Assembly: GCF_020544465.1 (NCBI RefSeq)
Contig: NZ_CP066126.1
Location: forward strand, 3,782,001 to 3,846,000
DNA length: 64,000 nucleotides
Direction: 5' to 3'
From: Chromobacterium rhizoryzae
Lineage (GTDB): Bacteria > Pseudomonadota > Gammaproteobacteria > Burkholderiales > Chromobacteriaceae
Shown: one piece after another, positions 13,057-20,026 of the stretch
Position numbering within the stretch: the first letter of the stretch is position 1
Layout: the number at the start of each line of letters is the position of its first letter
Program-made: the position numbers and the translations under genes
The notes under the pieces: generated by a model
What the model was told of the DNA's origin: nothing
Database searches by the model: none
What the model saw: the letters and a program-made list of their open reading frames with translations, nothing else

Positions 13057-13082
13057 GCGCCGCCTCAAGGACGAGGCGGCGC
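13057..13082 (-). terminator. Hairpin terminator of the aminotransferase gene
   Basis: Perfect 10-bp GC stem GCGCCGCCTC/GAGGCGGCGC with a 6-base loop, 46 bp past the aminotransferase stop. The tract that follows on the minus strand is only moderately T-rich (TTCACACTCTCTT), so it may be a weak or Rho-assisted terminator. Confidence 0.55.
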
Positions 13083-13127
13083 GGTTCCGCTTAAGGCGCG
13101 GACTGCGCGGAGACCTGGAGCGGCGGC

Positions 13128-14297
13128 TTACTCCGCGGCGGCAGTGTCCCGCAGCAAGGCCGCCAGTCTGGCGATGCCGATCTCGATCCGCTCCGGCGAG
13201 GCATGGCTGAAATTCAGGCGCAGATAGCCCAGGTTCTGTTCCGGCTCGGGGAAGAAGGCCTCGCCCGGCATAAAGGCGACGTTCTGCTTCAAGGCCAGCG
13301 GCAGCAAGGCGCGGGTATCTCTCGTCCGCTTCAGCTTGAGCCAGAAAAACAGCCCGCCCCGCGGCAACTGCCAATCGGCCAGATCGCCGAAATGCCGCTG
13401 CAGCGAATCCTGCATCGCGTCGCGGCCGGCGCGATACACCTCGCGCAAGTCCAACATCCGTTGCTCATGGCCGGGGTCGCTCAGCTGGCGGGCGATGAAC
13501 CACTGCGCCGGGCGGTTGGTGTGCAGATCGGTCGCCTGCTTCAGCCGCATCAGATAGGGATACAGCTCCGGCGAGGCGATCAGGAAGCCGACGCGCAGCC
13601 CAGGTGCCAGGGTTTTGGAAAAGGAGCCGGAGTAAATCCACGGCGCGCGCTTCAAATGGCTGACCAGCGGCGCCGGCGCTTCGCCGTCGTAGCTGAGCGC
13701 GCGATAAGGATCGTCCTCGATCAAGGGCACGCCGGCGGCGTCGATGACGGCCGCCAGCGCCTGCCGGTCTTCGGCGCTGTAACAGCTGCCCGCCGGATTT
13801 TGAAAGCTGGGAATCAGATAAGAGCAGCGCGCCTGAGACTCGCTCAAGGCGGCGGCCAGCGCCTGCGGCTCCAGCCTGCCTTCCCGTTGCGCCACTGCGT
13901 GAACGCGGGCGCCGAACAACTTGAAAGCCTGCAAGGCCGCCAGATAGGTCGGCCCTTCGGTCACCACCGGCGTGCCGGGATCGATGAACAGCTTGGCGCA
14001 TAAATCGATGCTCTGCTGCGAGCCGGACAGCACCAACACCTGCTCCGCCTCGCAAGCGATGCCCATGCGCCGCGCCTGCTCCGCGATCAAGCCGCGCAAT
14101 TCCGGCTCGCCTTCGCTGGCGCCGTATTGCGCCAGGCCCGCCGGCATATCGGTGAAATCGAGCTGCGGCAAGCATTGGCCGGCCGGCAGGCCGCCGGCGA
14201 AGGAAATCATCTGCGGCTGTTGCGCCGCCGCCAGGATTTCCCGGATCAGCGATCCGCTGAGCCGTTCGATGCGCTCAGAAAACATGGTACTCTGCAT
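13128..14297 (-). CDS. PLP-dependent aminotransferase, class I/II (2-aminoadipate/MocR-like fold)
   Basis: 389 aa, a fold-type I aminotransferase without the N-terminal winged-helix domain of MocR regulators. Visible marks are FAGGLPAGQ near the N-terminus, EGPTYLAAL, SFQNPAG, EDDPYRALSYDG (the aspartate that binds the pyridine nitrogen) and SGSFSKTLAPGLRVG with the PLP lysine. It is closest in pattern to 2-aminoadipate/aromatic or branched-chain transaminases; the substrate cannot be read. It is divergent from a marR-type gene across 74 bp containing a palindrome, so it is probably that regulator's target. It lies upstream of the NRPS-PKS operon on the same strand but behind its own terminator. 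FK228 assembly does use an aminotransferase (DepM), but nothing here proves that this is it. ATG 14297 or 14285 could be the start. Confidence 0.82.
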   Translation of the reverse strand: MQSTMFSERIERLSGSLIREILAAAQQPQMISFAGGLPAGQCLPQLDFTDMPAGLAQYGASEGEPELRGLIAEQARRMGIACEAEQVLVLSGSQQSIDLCAKLFIDPGTPVVTEGPTYLAALQAFKLFGARVHAVAQREGRLEPQALAAALSESQARCSYLIPSFQNPAGSCYSAEDRQALAAVIDAAGVPLIEDDPYRALSYDGEAPAPLVSHLKRAPWIYSGSFSKTLAPGLRVGFLIASPELYPYLMRLKQATDLHTNRPAQWFIARQLSDPGHEQRMLDLREVYRAGRDAMQDSLQRHFGDLADWQLPRGGLFFWLKLKRTRDTRALLPLALKQNVAFMPGEAFFPEPEQNLGYLRLNFSHASPERIEIGIARLAALLRDTAAAE

Positions 14298-14324
14298 AAG
14301 CTTGTCCGCAACTTTCTTACTAAT

Positions 14325-14339
14325 GTCAATAATATTGAC
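14325..14339. promoter_or_regulatory. Inverted repeat GTCAATA-N-TATTGAC, probable MarR operator
   Basis: Perfect 7+7 bp inverted repeat with a single-base centre, in the 74-bp space between the divergent aminotransferase and marR-type genes. The left arm contains TTGACA read on the minus strand, a good -35 hexamer for the aminotransferase promoter, so a bound repressor would block that promoter. MarR proteins typically bind such 15-20 bp dyads near their own genes. Confidence 0.65.
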
Positions 14340-14371
14340 TCAATCTACCGACCACAGCAGGTTCCGTCAAC

Positions 14372-14839
14372 ATGGCTGACCTATCTCCGTCCGACGACAT
14401 GCGCGCCGCCATGGAAGCCTTCTTCCATGCCTACAAGGCTTTCACCGATAAACCGGATGAAATGCTGGCCAAACGCGGCCTGGCGCGCGTGCACCACCGC
14501 ATCCTGTTCTTCGTCGCCCGCTACCCCGGCCTGTCGGTCAAGGACCTGCTGGCCGCGCTGGGCGTGACCAAGCAGGCCATCAATATGCCGCTGCGCCAAC
14601 TGCTGGAAATGGCGCTGGTGCAAAGCGTGGCCGCGCAGCACGACAAACGGGTCAAACAGCTGACGCTGACTTCGGAGGGACGCAAGCTGGAGGAAGCCCT
14701 GCACCGCGAGCAGCTGAAACTGCTGCAGACGGCGTTTGAGCAGACGGGGAAGCCGGCCACCGCCGGCTGGATGCAGATCAACCGCAGCCTGGCCTCGCAC
14801 TCGCGCCCCGACGACGCGCCCTCGCGCGGCAAAGCTTGA
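14372..14839 (+). CDS. MarR-family winged-helix transcriptional regulator
   Basis: 155 aa. The core fits the MarR fold: dimerization helices at the N-terminus, a helix-turn-helix at about 55-85 (SVKDLLAALGVTKQAINMPL), then a wing rich in charged residues (AAQHDKRVKQLTLTSEG), followed by the usual TxxG pattern. Divergent from the aminotransferase gene; the operator-like palindrome between them suggests autoregulation plus control of the neighbour. The ligand is unknown. The last 20 residues are polar and probably disordered. Confidence 0.85.
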   Translation: MADLSPSDDMRAAMEAFFHAYKAFTDKPDEMLAKRGLARVHHRILFFVARYPGLSVKDLLAALGVTKQAINMPLRQLLEMALVQSVAAQHDKRVKQLTLTSEGRKLEEALHREQLKLLQTAFEQTGKPATAGWMQINRSLASHSRPDDAPSRGKA

Positions 14840-14936
14840 CCCTGTAGCCGCTTCATGGTTTGCAATGCGCTGGCGAGGTCCGTCCATCGCATTTTCCCGA
14901 CCTACCGCGCCAGTCCGGCGCGCCGAGGAGCACGCC

Positions 14937-15200
14937 ATGAATTGTCCCAGTTGCCAAGTCACCCTGCTGATGGGCGAACGTTTGTCCGTCGCCATCGATT
15001 ACTGTCCGCAATGCCGCGGCGTCTGGCTGGCGCCCGGCCAGCTGGAACGCCTGCTGCAAACCCAGGCTCCGGCGGCCCCCGCCGCCGCTTACGCGCCGTC
15101 TGCGCACGGTCGCGGCCATGACGACGAACACCGTCGGGACAGCCGCCACGGAGGCCATCACGGCGGCAAGCATGGCTGGCTGCGCAAGCTGCTGGACTGA
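14937..15200 (+). CDS. Small zinc-ribbon (TFIIB-type) protein with a His-rich tail
   Basis: 87 aa from ATG 14937, preceded by GAGGAG. Begins MNCPSC, then CPQCRGVWLAPGQLERLL: two CPxC knuckles and the WL-x-x-G-x-L tail of the zf-TFIIB family of small bacterial proteins. An Ala/Pro-rich spacer and a segment dense in His, Gly and charged residues (about 55-80) follow, ending in a basic amphipathic tail. The family has no settled role; zinc binding is a secure inference. It lies downstream of marR on the same strand, 97 bp away, possibly co-transcribed. Confidence 0.8.
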   Translation: MNCPSCQVTLLMGERLSVAIDYCPQCRGVWLAPGQLERLLQTQAPAAPAAAYAPSAHGRGHDDEHRRDSRHGGHHGGKHGWLRKLLD

Positions 15201-15215
15201 TCCGCCCCCGGATAC

Positions 15216-15245
15216 AAAAACGGCCCGGACTCATGTCCGGGCCGT
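15216..15245 (-). terminator. Intrinsic terminator downstream of greB
   Basis: Stem ACGGCCCGGAC/GTCCGGGCCGT (11 bp, 4-base loop). On the minus strand it is followed by TTTTT, so it ends the leftward transcript. It lies between convergent genes, but on the plus strand no T-run follows. Confidence 0.85.
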
Positions 15246-15269
15246 CTTGCCCTGCTCTTGCTCAAAGGT

Positions 15270-15824
15270 TCAGTCTATGCGTTCGTAACGCACTTCCAGC
15301 ACCTCGATGTCTTCGTCGCCGTCCGGCCCGCGAAACAGCACTGAATCGCCCTCGCGCGCCTTCAACAGCGTCCGCGCGATAGGCGAGATCCAGCTGATGC
15401 GGCCGCGCGCCAGATCAATCTCGTCCACGCCGACGATGCGCAGCAATTGCTCGCTGCCGTCGCCGCGCTCTATCAACACGGTGGCGGAGAAGAACACCTG
15501 ATCGGTCGCTTCCCGGGTTTCCGGGTCCACCACCTCGGCGATTTCCAAGCGCTTGGTCAGAAAACGGATGCGGCGATCGATCTCACGCAAGCGGCGCTTG
15601 CCGTACAGATAGTCGCCGTTCTCGGAGCGGTCGCCGTTGCTGGCCGCCCAGTTCACGACCTGCACCATTTCCGGCCGCTCGCGGTTGACCAGATGATAAA
15701 GCTCGTCCTTCAGCCGCTGCCAGCCGCCGGGCGTAATGTAGTTCTTGGTGGAAGCGGGCAGACGCCGCTCAACCGGAAGATCCTCTTCCGCCTCGTCGTT
15801 TTCCCTGGTAAACGCTTTGCTCAT
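15270..15824 (-). CDS. greB: Transcript cleavage factor GreB
   Basis: 184 aa from ATG 15824 (MSKAFTREND). N-terminal coiled-coil hairpin with YITPGGWQRLKDELYHL and the acidic tip NGDRSENGDY that reaches into the RNA polymerase secondary channel, then the C-terminal FKBP-like domain (ISPIARTLLKAREGDSV). It rescues backtracked polymerase by stimulating cleavage of the 3' RNA. An acidic stretch after the start and length slightly above E. coli GreB are usual in betaproteobacteria. First gene upstream of the strong terminator; the Nudix gene lies 32 bp upstream on the same strand. Confidence 0.93.
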   Translation of the reverse strand: MSKAFTRENDEAEEDLPVERRLPASTKNYITPGGWQRLKDELYHLVNRERPEMVQVVNWAASNGDRSENGDYLYGKRRLREIDRRIRFLTKRLEIAEVVDPETREATDQVFFSATVLIERGDGSEQLLRIVGVDEIDLARGRISWISPIARTLLKAREGDSVLFRGPDGDEDIEVLEVRYERID

Positions 15825-15856
15825 CTTCGTCCATCCATCCATGAAAAACGCCAGCC

Positions 15857-16354
15857 TCAACGGCCGGCGGCGGGTTCCAACAAGGCCAGGCAATGCGGCA
15901 GCAGCCCCTTGGGCTTCAGCTTGATCCGCTGCAACTGCTCGCGATCCAGCCATTCCAGCGCGTAATGATTGTCCGGCCCCATCTTGGCCAGCTCCGGCCC
16001 GCCCAGCCTGAGCTCACCGGCGTGGCTGGCCGCCAGAAACACGTGTTCGACCCTGTCCTTGGCGTCCAGCACGCACAGGCTGCCGCCCAGACGGACGTTG
16101 AGCCCGGTTTCCTCGCGCGTCTCGCGCACGCAGGCGATGGCCGCCGTCTCGCGCCGCTTGATGCCGCCGCCCGGCAACACATAATAGTCCTTGCCGGGTT
16201 TGAGGCGATGCATCAGCAGGATGCGCCCGCCGTCGACGATGGCGATGGAAGCGCGCTCGCGTTTGCCGCTCGCAAGCGGAGCCGGCGCGACCGGCGCCTC
16301 GCCGCGCAAGCGCGTCCAGGCGCGGGCGGCCAGGCCCCACAATAGGGCGCGCAC
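15857..16354 (-). CDS. Nudix hydrolase
   Basis: The Nudix box is complete: GGGIKRRE followed by RETREETG (GX5EX7REUXEEXGU), which places the metal-binding glutamates. The substrate is a nucleoside diphosphate derivative of unknown kind. The best start is GTG 16354, 2 bases after the stop of rluB, giving 165 aa; an alternative start further upstream would overlap rluB by about 75 bp and add residues unlike the family. The tight spacing implies translational coupling to rluB. The N-terminal 35 residues (about RALLWGLAARAW) are hydrophobic-basic and not part of the fold. Confidence 0.82.
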   Translation of the reverse strand: MRALLWGLAARAWTRLRGEAPVAPAPLASGKRERASIAIVDGGRILLMHRLKPGKDYYVLPGGGIKRRETAAIACVRETREETGLNVRLGGSLCVLDAKDRVEHVFLAASHAGELRLGGPELAKMGPDNHYALEWLDREQLQRIKLKPKGLLPHCLALLEPAAGR

Positions 16355-16356
16355 GC

Positions 16357-17757
16357 TCAGCGGTGCGCCTTGGCCGAAGCCTTCTTGACCGGAGGCGCTT
16401 TCTTGCCGCCGGTAACGGTCAGATTGGACCACTTCATCACCGCGGCCACTTCAGCGGAGTTCAGTTCGTAGAACTGACCGCGCTTCAAGCGCGGAGGCAG
16501 GCCGATATTGCCGAAGCGCACGCGGATCAGCCGGCTGACGGTCAGGCCGAAGTGCTCGAACATGCGGCGCACTTCGCGGTTGCGGCCTTCCTTGATCACC
16601 ACGTTGAACCATTGATTGGCCGCCTCTTCCGGGCCGCCTTTCTGGAAGATGCGGTCAAAGCGCGCGTCGCCGTCTTCCAGCTCCACGCCGGCCACCATCT
16701 GCTTCATGATTTCCGGCGTCAGTTCGCCCAGCACCCGCACCGAGTACTCGCGCTCCACTTCGAAGCTGGGGTGCATCATGCGGTTGGCCAGTTCGCCGCT
16801 GGTGGTGATCAGCAGCAGGCCCGAGGTATTGACGTCCAGGCGGCCTATCGCCACCCAGCGGCTGGATTTGGCCTGCGGCAGGCGGTCGAACACGGTGACG
16901 CGGCCTTCCGGATCGTCGCGGCTGACGATTTCGCCTTCTTCCTTGTGATACATGATCACGCGCGGCAGGCGGTCCGGCCATTTCAGTTTGATCTGGTCGC
17001 CTTTGACCATCACGCGGTCGCGCGGGCCGACGCGGTCGCCCAGGCTGGCTTTCTTGCCGTTGACCGTGACCTGGCCGGCCTCGATCCACTCTTCCATTTC
17101 ACGGCGCGAGCCGACGCCGGACGCCGCCAGCGCTTTTTGCAGCCGCACCGGCTCGATGTCGTCCAGGTCCACGCGGACTTCGCGCAGGCGCTTGGCCTTG
17201 TCCTTGATGTCCTGATTGGGGCTGCGCAAGCGCAGCTTCTTGGCCTTCTGCACCAATTGCGGCCTGCCGCCCTCCGGCTTGCCCTGACGCGGCTGAGCGC
17301 CGCCCTTGCCCGCGGCCGGCTGACCCGCCGGCGCGGCGGCGTTCTTGTTGCCGAAACGGCGCTCGTGATCCAGGGCCACGTTGCCGTTGACGTCGCCGTT
17401 GCTGTCGCGCTGGTAGGTCGGCTTGTTGCGGCCTTGCGCCTGCTGCATCTGCTGCTGTTCCTGCTCGCGGCGGCTCAGCTTGAACAGCGGCGTGCCTTCG
17501 TGCATCAGCGGGTTGCCGTAGGCGTCGCGCGCGGCGCGGCCGTTCTGCGGCGCGCGGCCCTTGCCGCCGTTGGCGCGGGCTTGGCCTTGCCGGGCGTTGG
17601 CCTCGGCCGGCTGGCCGTTGCGGTTCTTGATCATGCCGCCCTGGGTCTTGCCGCGCGGCTGAACGCCGCCGGTGCCCGGCTGGCGCGCTTGGGATGTTTC
17701 GCGACCTTTGACACGCGCCACCGGCTGGCGGGCGTGATTGCGTTGTCCTTTAGACAT
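16357..17757 (-). CDS. rluB: 23S rRNA pseudouridine synthase (RluB type) with long disordered N-terminus
   Basis: 466 aa. The C-terminal about 260 residues are a standard RsuA/RluB enzyme: S4 RNA-binding domain (VRLQKALAASGVGSRREMEEWI, about 203-262) and a catalytic domain with GRLDVNTSGLLL, whose Asp attacks the uridine. It modifies helix 89 of 23S rRNA (U2605 in E. coli numbering). The first about 200 residues are Gln, Asn, Gly, Arg and Lys rich with no fold visible, about 180 longer than in E. coli; such basic extensions occur in betaproteobacterial RluB and probably help RNA binding. It follows scpB by 45 bp, an arrangement common in proteobacteria. Confidence 0.9.
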   Translation of the reverse strand: MSKGQRNHARQPVARVKGRETSQARQPGTGGVQPRGKTQGGMIKNRNGQPAEANARQGQARANGGKGRAPQNGRAARDAYGNPLMHEGTPLFKLSRREQEQQQMQQAQGRNKPTYQRDSNGDVNGNVALDHERRFGNKNAAAPAGQPAAGKGGAQPRQGKPEGGRPQLVQKAKKLRLRSPNQDIKDKAKRLREVRVDLDDIEPVRLQKALAASGVGSRREMEEWIEAGQVTVNGKKASLGDRVGPRDRVMVKGDQIKLKWPDRLPRVIMYHKEEGEIVSRDDPEGRVTVFDRLPQAKSSRWVAIGRLDVNTSGLLLITTSGELANRMMHPSFEVEREYSVRVLGELTPEIMKQMVAGVELEDGDARFDRIFQKGGPEEAANQWFNVVIKEGRNREVRRMFEHFGLTVSRLIRVRFGNIGLPPRLKRGQFYELNSAEVAAVMKWSNLTVTGGKKAPPVKKASAKAHR

Positions 17758-17802
17758 ATGTGCTTTGCTCTTTCCGTGCGAGCAACCGGCAGAATGTCGA
17801 TG

Positions 17803-18435
17803 TTATTCTGCGATGGGCTCGAAATTATCCGCCTCATCGTCGAGGGGGATGTCGTCTGTGGCCGCTGCCGGGCCTTGATCCCTAGGCATCGCCTCGGGCA
17901 CTACCAGGCTTCCCAGCTCCGCCAACGGCGGCAGATCCTTGAGCGAGACAAAGCCCAGATCGTCCAGGAATTTTCGGGTAGTGGCATACAAGCCCGGCCT
18001 GCCGGGTACGTCCTTGTGGCCGATGACTTCGATCCAGCCGCGTTCCAGCAGAGTCTGCATCACGCCGGTGGACACCGATACGCCGCGTATCGCTTCGATA
18101 TCGCCACGGGTCACAGGTTGTTTGTAGGCGATGATCGCCAAGGTTTCCATTACCGCGCGCGAGTATCGCGGCGGCTTTTCCGGGTTCAAGCGGTTCAAGT
18201 ATGGCGTGAACTCCGCTCGGGCGCGAAAGCGCCATCCCGACGCCAATTTGACCAGTTCAACGCCCTTGCCCCTCCAGTCGCTCTGGATATCGTCAAGGAT
18301 GTCGTTGATCAGCGCGGCTTTCACCTCTTCGGTGAACAGCTTTTTGAGCATGGCAACCGACAGAGGTTCCTGCGCGGTCAGTAACGCCGTCTCCAGCACG
18401 ATCTTCAGATATTTTAGGTCGGTGATGGTGGACAT
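17803..18435 (-). CDS. scpB: Segregation and condensation protein B
   Basis: 210 aa from ATG 18435 (MSTITDLKYL). Two tandem winged-helix domains: LLTAQEPLSVAMLKKLF and YSRAVMETLAIIAYKQPVTR followed by IEAIRGVSVSTGV, diagnostic for ScpB. It binds the ScpA kleisin and with SMC compacts and separates the chromosome. A GNAT gene separates it from scpA here. The acidic C-terminal about 30 residues are typical. The ribosome site is poor, so translation may depend on coupling with upstream genes. Confidence 0.92.
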   Translation of the reverse strand: MSTITDLKYLKIVLETALLTAQEPLSVAMLKKLFTEEVKAALINDILDDIQSDWRGKGVELVKLASGWRFRARAEFTPYLNRLNPEKPPRYSRAVMETLAIIAYKQPVTRGDIEAIRGVSVSTGVMQTLLERGWIEVIGHKDVPGRPGLYATTRKFLDDLGFVSLKDLPPLAELGSLVVPEAMPRDQGPAAATDDIPLDDEADNFEPIAE

Positions 18436-18502
18436 TGAGCCGTGAAGCCGAAACACGTTTGCGCAGGAAACCGGACATTCTACATGAACTCTCCGTCCGG
18501 AG

Positions 18503-19036
18503 CTAAATTAATCCTTCCGCCATGTCGTCCCAGGCCGCCAGCGCGGTCAGGCTGTAACGTCGGAACGCCCGCCCGCCGTGCTCCATCGTTTCCAGCAACT
18601 GGCCGCCGCAGGCCTCCACCGTGCGCACCGCCGCCGGCCGGTCCGCCGGACAGACCAGCACCCAGTTGCCGTGCGCCGGCTTCTCGCCCAGCGTCTGCAC
18701 GTATTGCAGCAGCACCCGGCCGTAGCCGTGGCCGCGCCAGGCCGGCAGCACTTCGAAGGCGATGTGGCCGATGCGCTCCACGATCAGCGCGCTGTCGGCC
18801 AAGCGCTGGCGGATCGCGCCTATGATCTCGGTGCGGCCGTTGATCAGGAACCAGGTGCGGCACGGCACCCAGCCCTCGGGCAGCGCCCGCCCTTCGGCGT
18901 GTTCCAGCAATTGCCCAAGCCAGGCGTCGGGGTCCGCGCCGGCGCGGCGGTAATAGTCCAGCCCTTCCTCGTGGCAGGCCTGAAAAAAAGGCCGATAGGC
19001 TGGCAGATGTTTCTGGTCGGCCGCTTCGATGTGCAT
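18503..19036 (-). CDS. GNAT-family N-acetyltransferase
   Basis: 177 aa from ATG 19036. The acetyl-CoA pyrophosphate loop is seen as LPAWRGHGYGRVLLQ (Q/RxxGxG/A) at about 100-115, preceded by the beta strand HIAFEV. The rest is a single GNAT fold. The acceptor is unknown. It lies between scpA and scpB on the same strand (77 and 67 bp gaps), an unusual interruption of the scpAB pair. The open frame upstream of the ATG is a high-GC artefact overlapping scpA. Confidence 0.82.
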   Translation of the reverse strand: MHIEAADQKHLPAYRPFFQACHEEGLDYYRRAGADPDAWLGQLLEHAEGRALPEGWVPCRTWFLINGRTEIIGAIRQRLADSALIVERIGHIAFEVLPAWRGHGYGRVLLQYVQTLGEKPAHGNWVLVCPADRPAAVRTVEACGGQLLETMEHGGRAFRRYSLTALAAWDDMAEGLI

Positions 19037-19113
19037 GGCATGCTCTCGCAATGGATACCTGTATCCTAATCGCTGCCGCGCCAACATCAAGTGCAAATCG
19101 GCGCGCGCCCGCC

Positions 19114-19962
19114 TCAGACCAGCGCAATCCTGACATAAATGGGCTGGTACGGCGCCTCCTGGCTGACCTTGACCATCCCCTCCTTCACCAGTTCCAGCAC
19201 CGCGATGAAGTTGACCACCAGATGGGCGACGCCCTTGTCCGCGTCGAACAGCTCTTCGAAAGGCACGTACTCGCGGCAGTCCAGATAGCGCAGAATCCAG
19301 CTCATCTGCTCGCGCACCGACAGTTCGTCCTTCTCCACCTTGTGGTGGCGATGGTGGCGCGCGCGCGACAGAATCGCCATCCACGCCTGGCGCAGATCCA
19401 CCGGGCTGACGTCGGGCAGCCGCTGCTCGGCGGACTGCTCGATCAAGACCGCCAGCCAGGCGAAGTCGCGGTCGGCCTGCGGCAGCTTGTCCAGCTCCAG
19501 CCCCGCCAGCTTCATCTGCTCGTATTCCAGCAGGCGGCGCACCAGCTCGGCCCGCGGATCGTCCGGCTCGCCCTCCTCGTCCAGCTGCGGCCTGGGCAGC
19601 AGCAAGCGCGACTTGATCTCGATCAGCAGCGCCGCCATCAGCAGGTATTCGGCGGCCAGTTCCAGACGCCCGTCGCGCATCGCGTCGATATAGGCCATGT
19701 ACTGGACGGTGATGTCCGCCATCGGGATGTTCAGCACGTCCAGATTCTGTTTGCGGATCAGATAAAGCAGCAGGTCCAGCGGGCCTTCGAAGCTGTCCAG
19801 AATCACTTGCAACGCGTCCGGCGGGATGAACAAATCCTGCGGCACTTCCAGCACCGGCTGGCCGAACACGTGCGCGATCGGCACGCTGGGCGGCAATTCC
19901 GGCGCGGTCAGCTGAAAATCGTCGGCCGAAGATCCGGCCTCGGGAAGGGGGGCGTTGCTCAT
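19114..19962 (-). CDS. scpA: Segregation and condensation protein A (kleisin)
   Basis: 282 aa. Contains the ScpA core beginning DSFEGPLDLLLYLIRKQNLDVLN (about 57-79) and MAALLIEIKSRLLLPRP, with the C-terminal winged helix that contacts the SMC head. It is the kleisin of the SMC-ScpAB complex. The N-terminal about 50 residues are a variable acidic/proline-rich extension. The histidine-rich patch ARHHRHHK is in the linker. Upstream of the GNAT and scpB genes on the same strand. Confidence 0.93.
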   Translation of the reverse strand: MSNAPLPEAGSSADDFQLTAPELPPSVPIAHVFGQPVLEVPQDLFIPPDALQVILDSFEGPLDLLLYLIRKQNLDVLNIPMADITVQYMAYIDAMRDGRLELAAEYLLMAALLIEIKSRLLLPRPQLDEEGEPDDPRAELVRRLLEYEQMKLAGLELDKLPQADRDFAWLAVLIEQSAEQRLPDVSPVDLRQAWMAILSRARHHRHHKVEKDELSVREQMSWILRYLDCREYVPFEELFDADKGVAHLVVNFIAVLELVKEGMVKVSQEAPYQPIYVRIALV

Positions 19963-20026
19963 GGCGGCAAGGATACCAGCACTGGCAGGCTGCGTGGCGG
20001 AACTTGTCCGCCGCCGGGCCCGCCGC

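Noticed and set aside
13128..14297. Naming the aminotransferase depM
   Set aside because: Sequence only shows a class I/II transaminase with its own regulator and terminator; linkage to the cluster is not proof.
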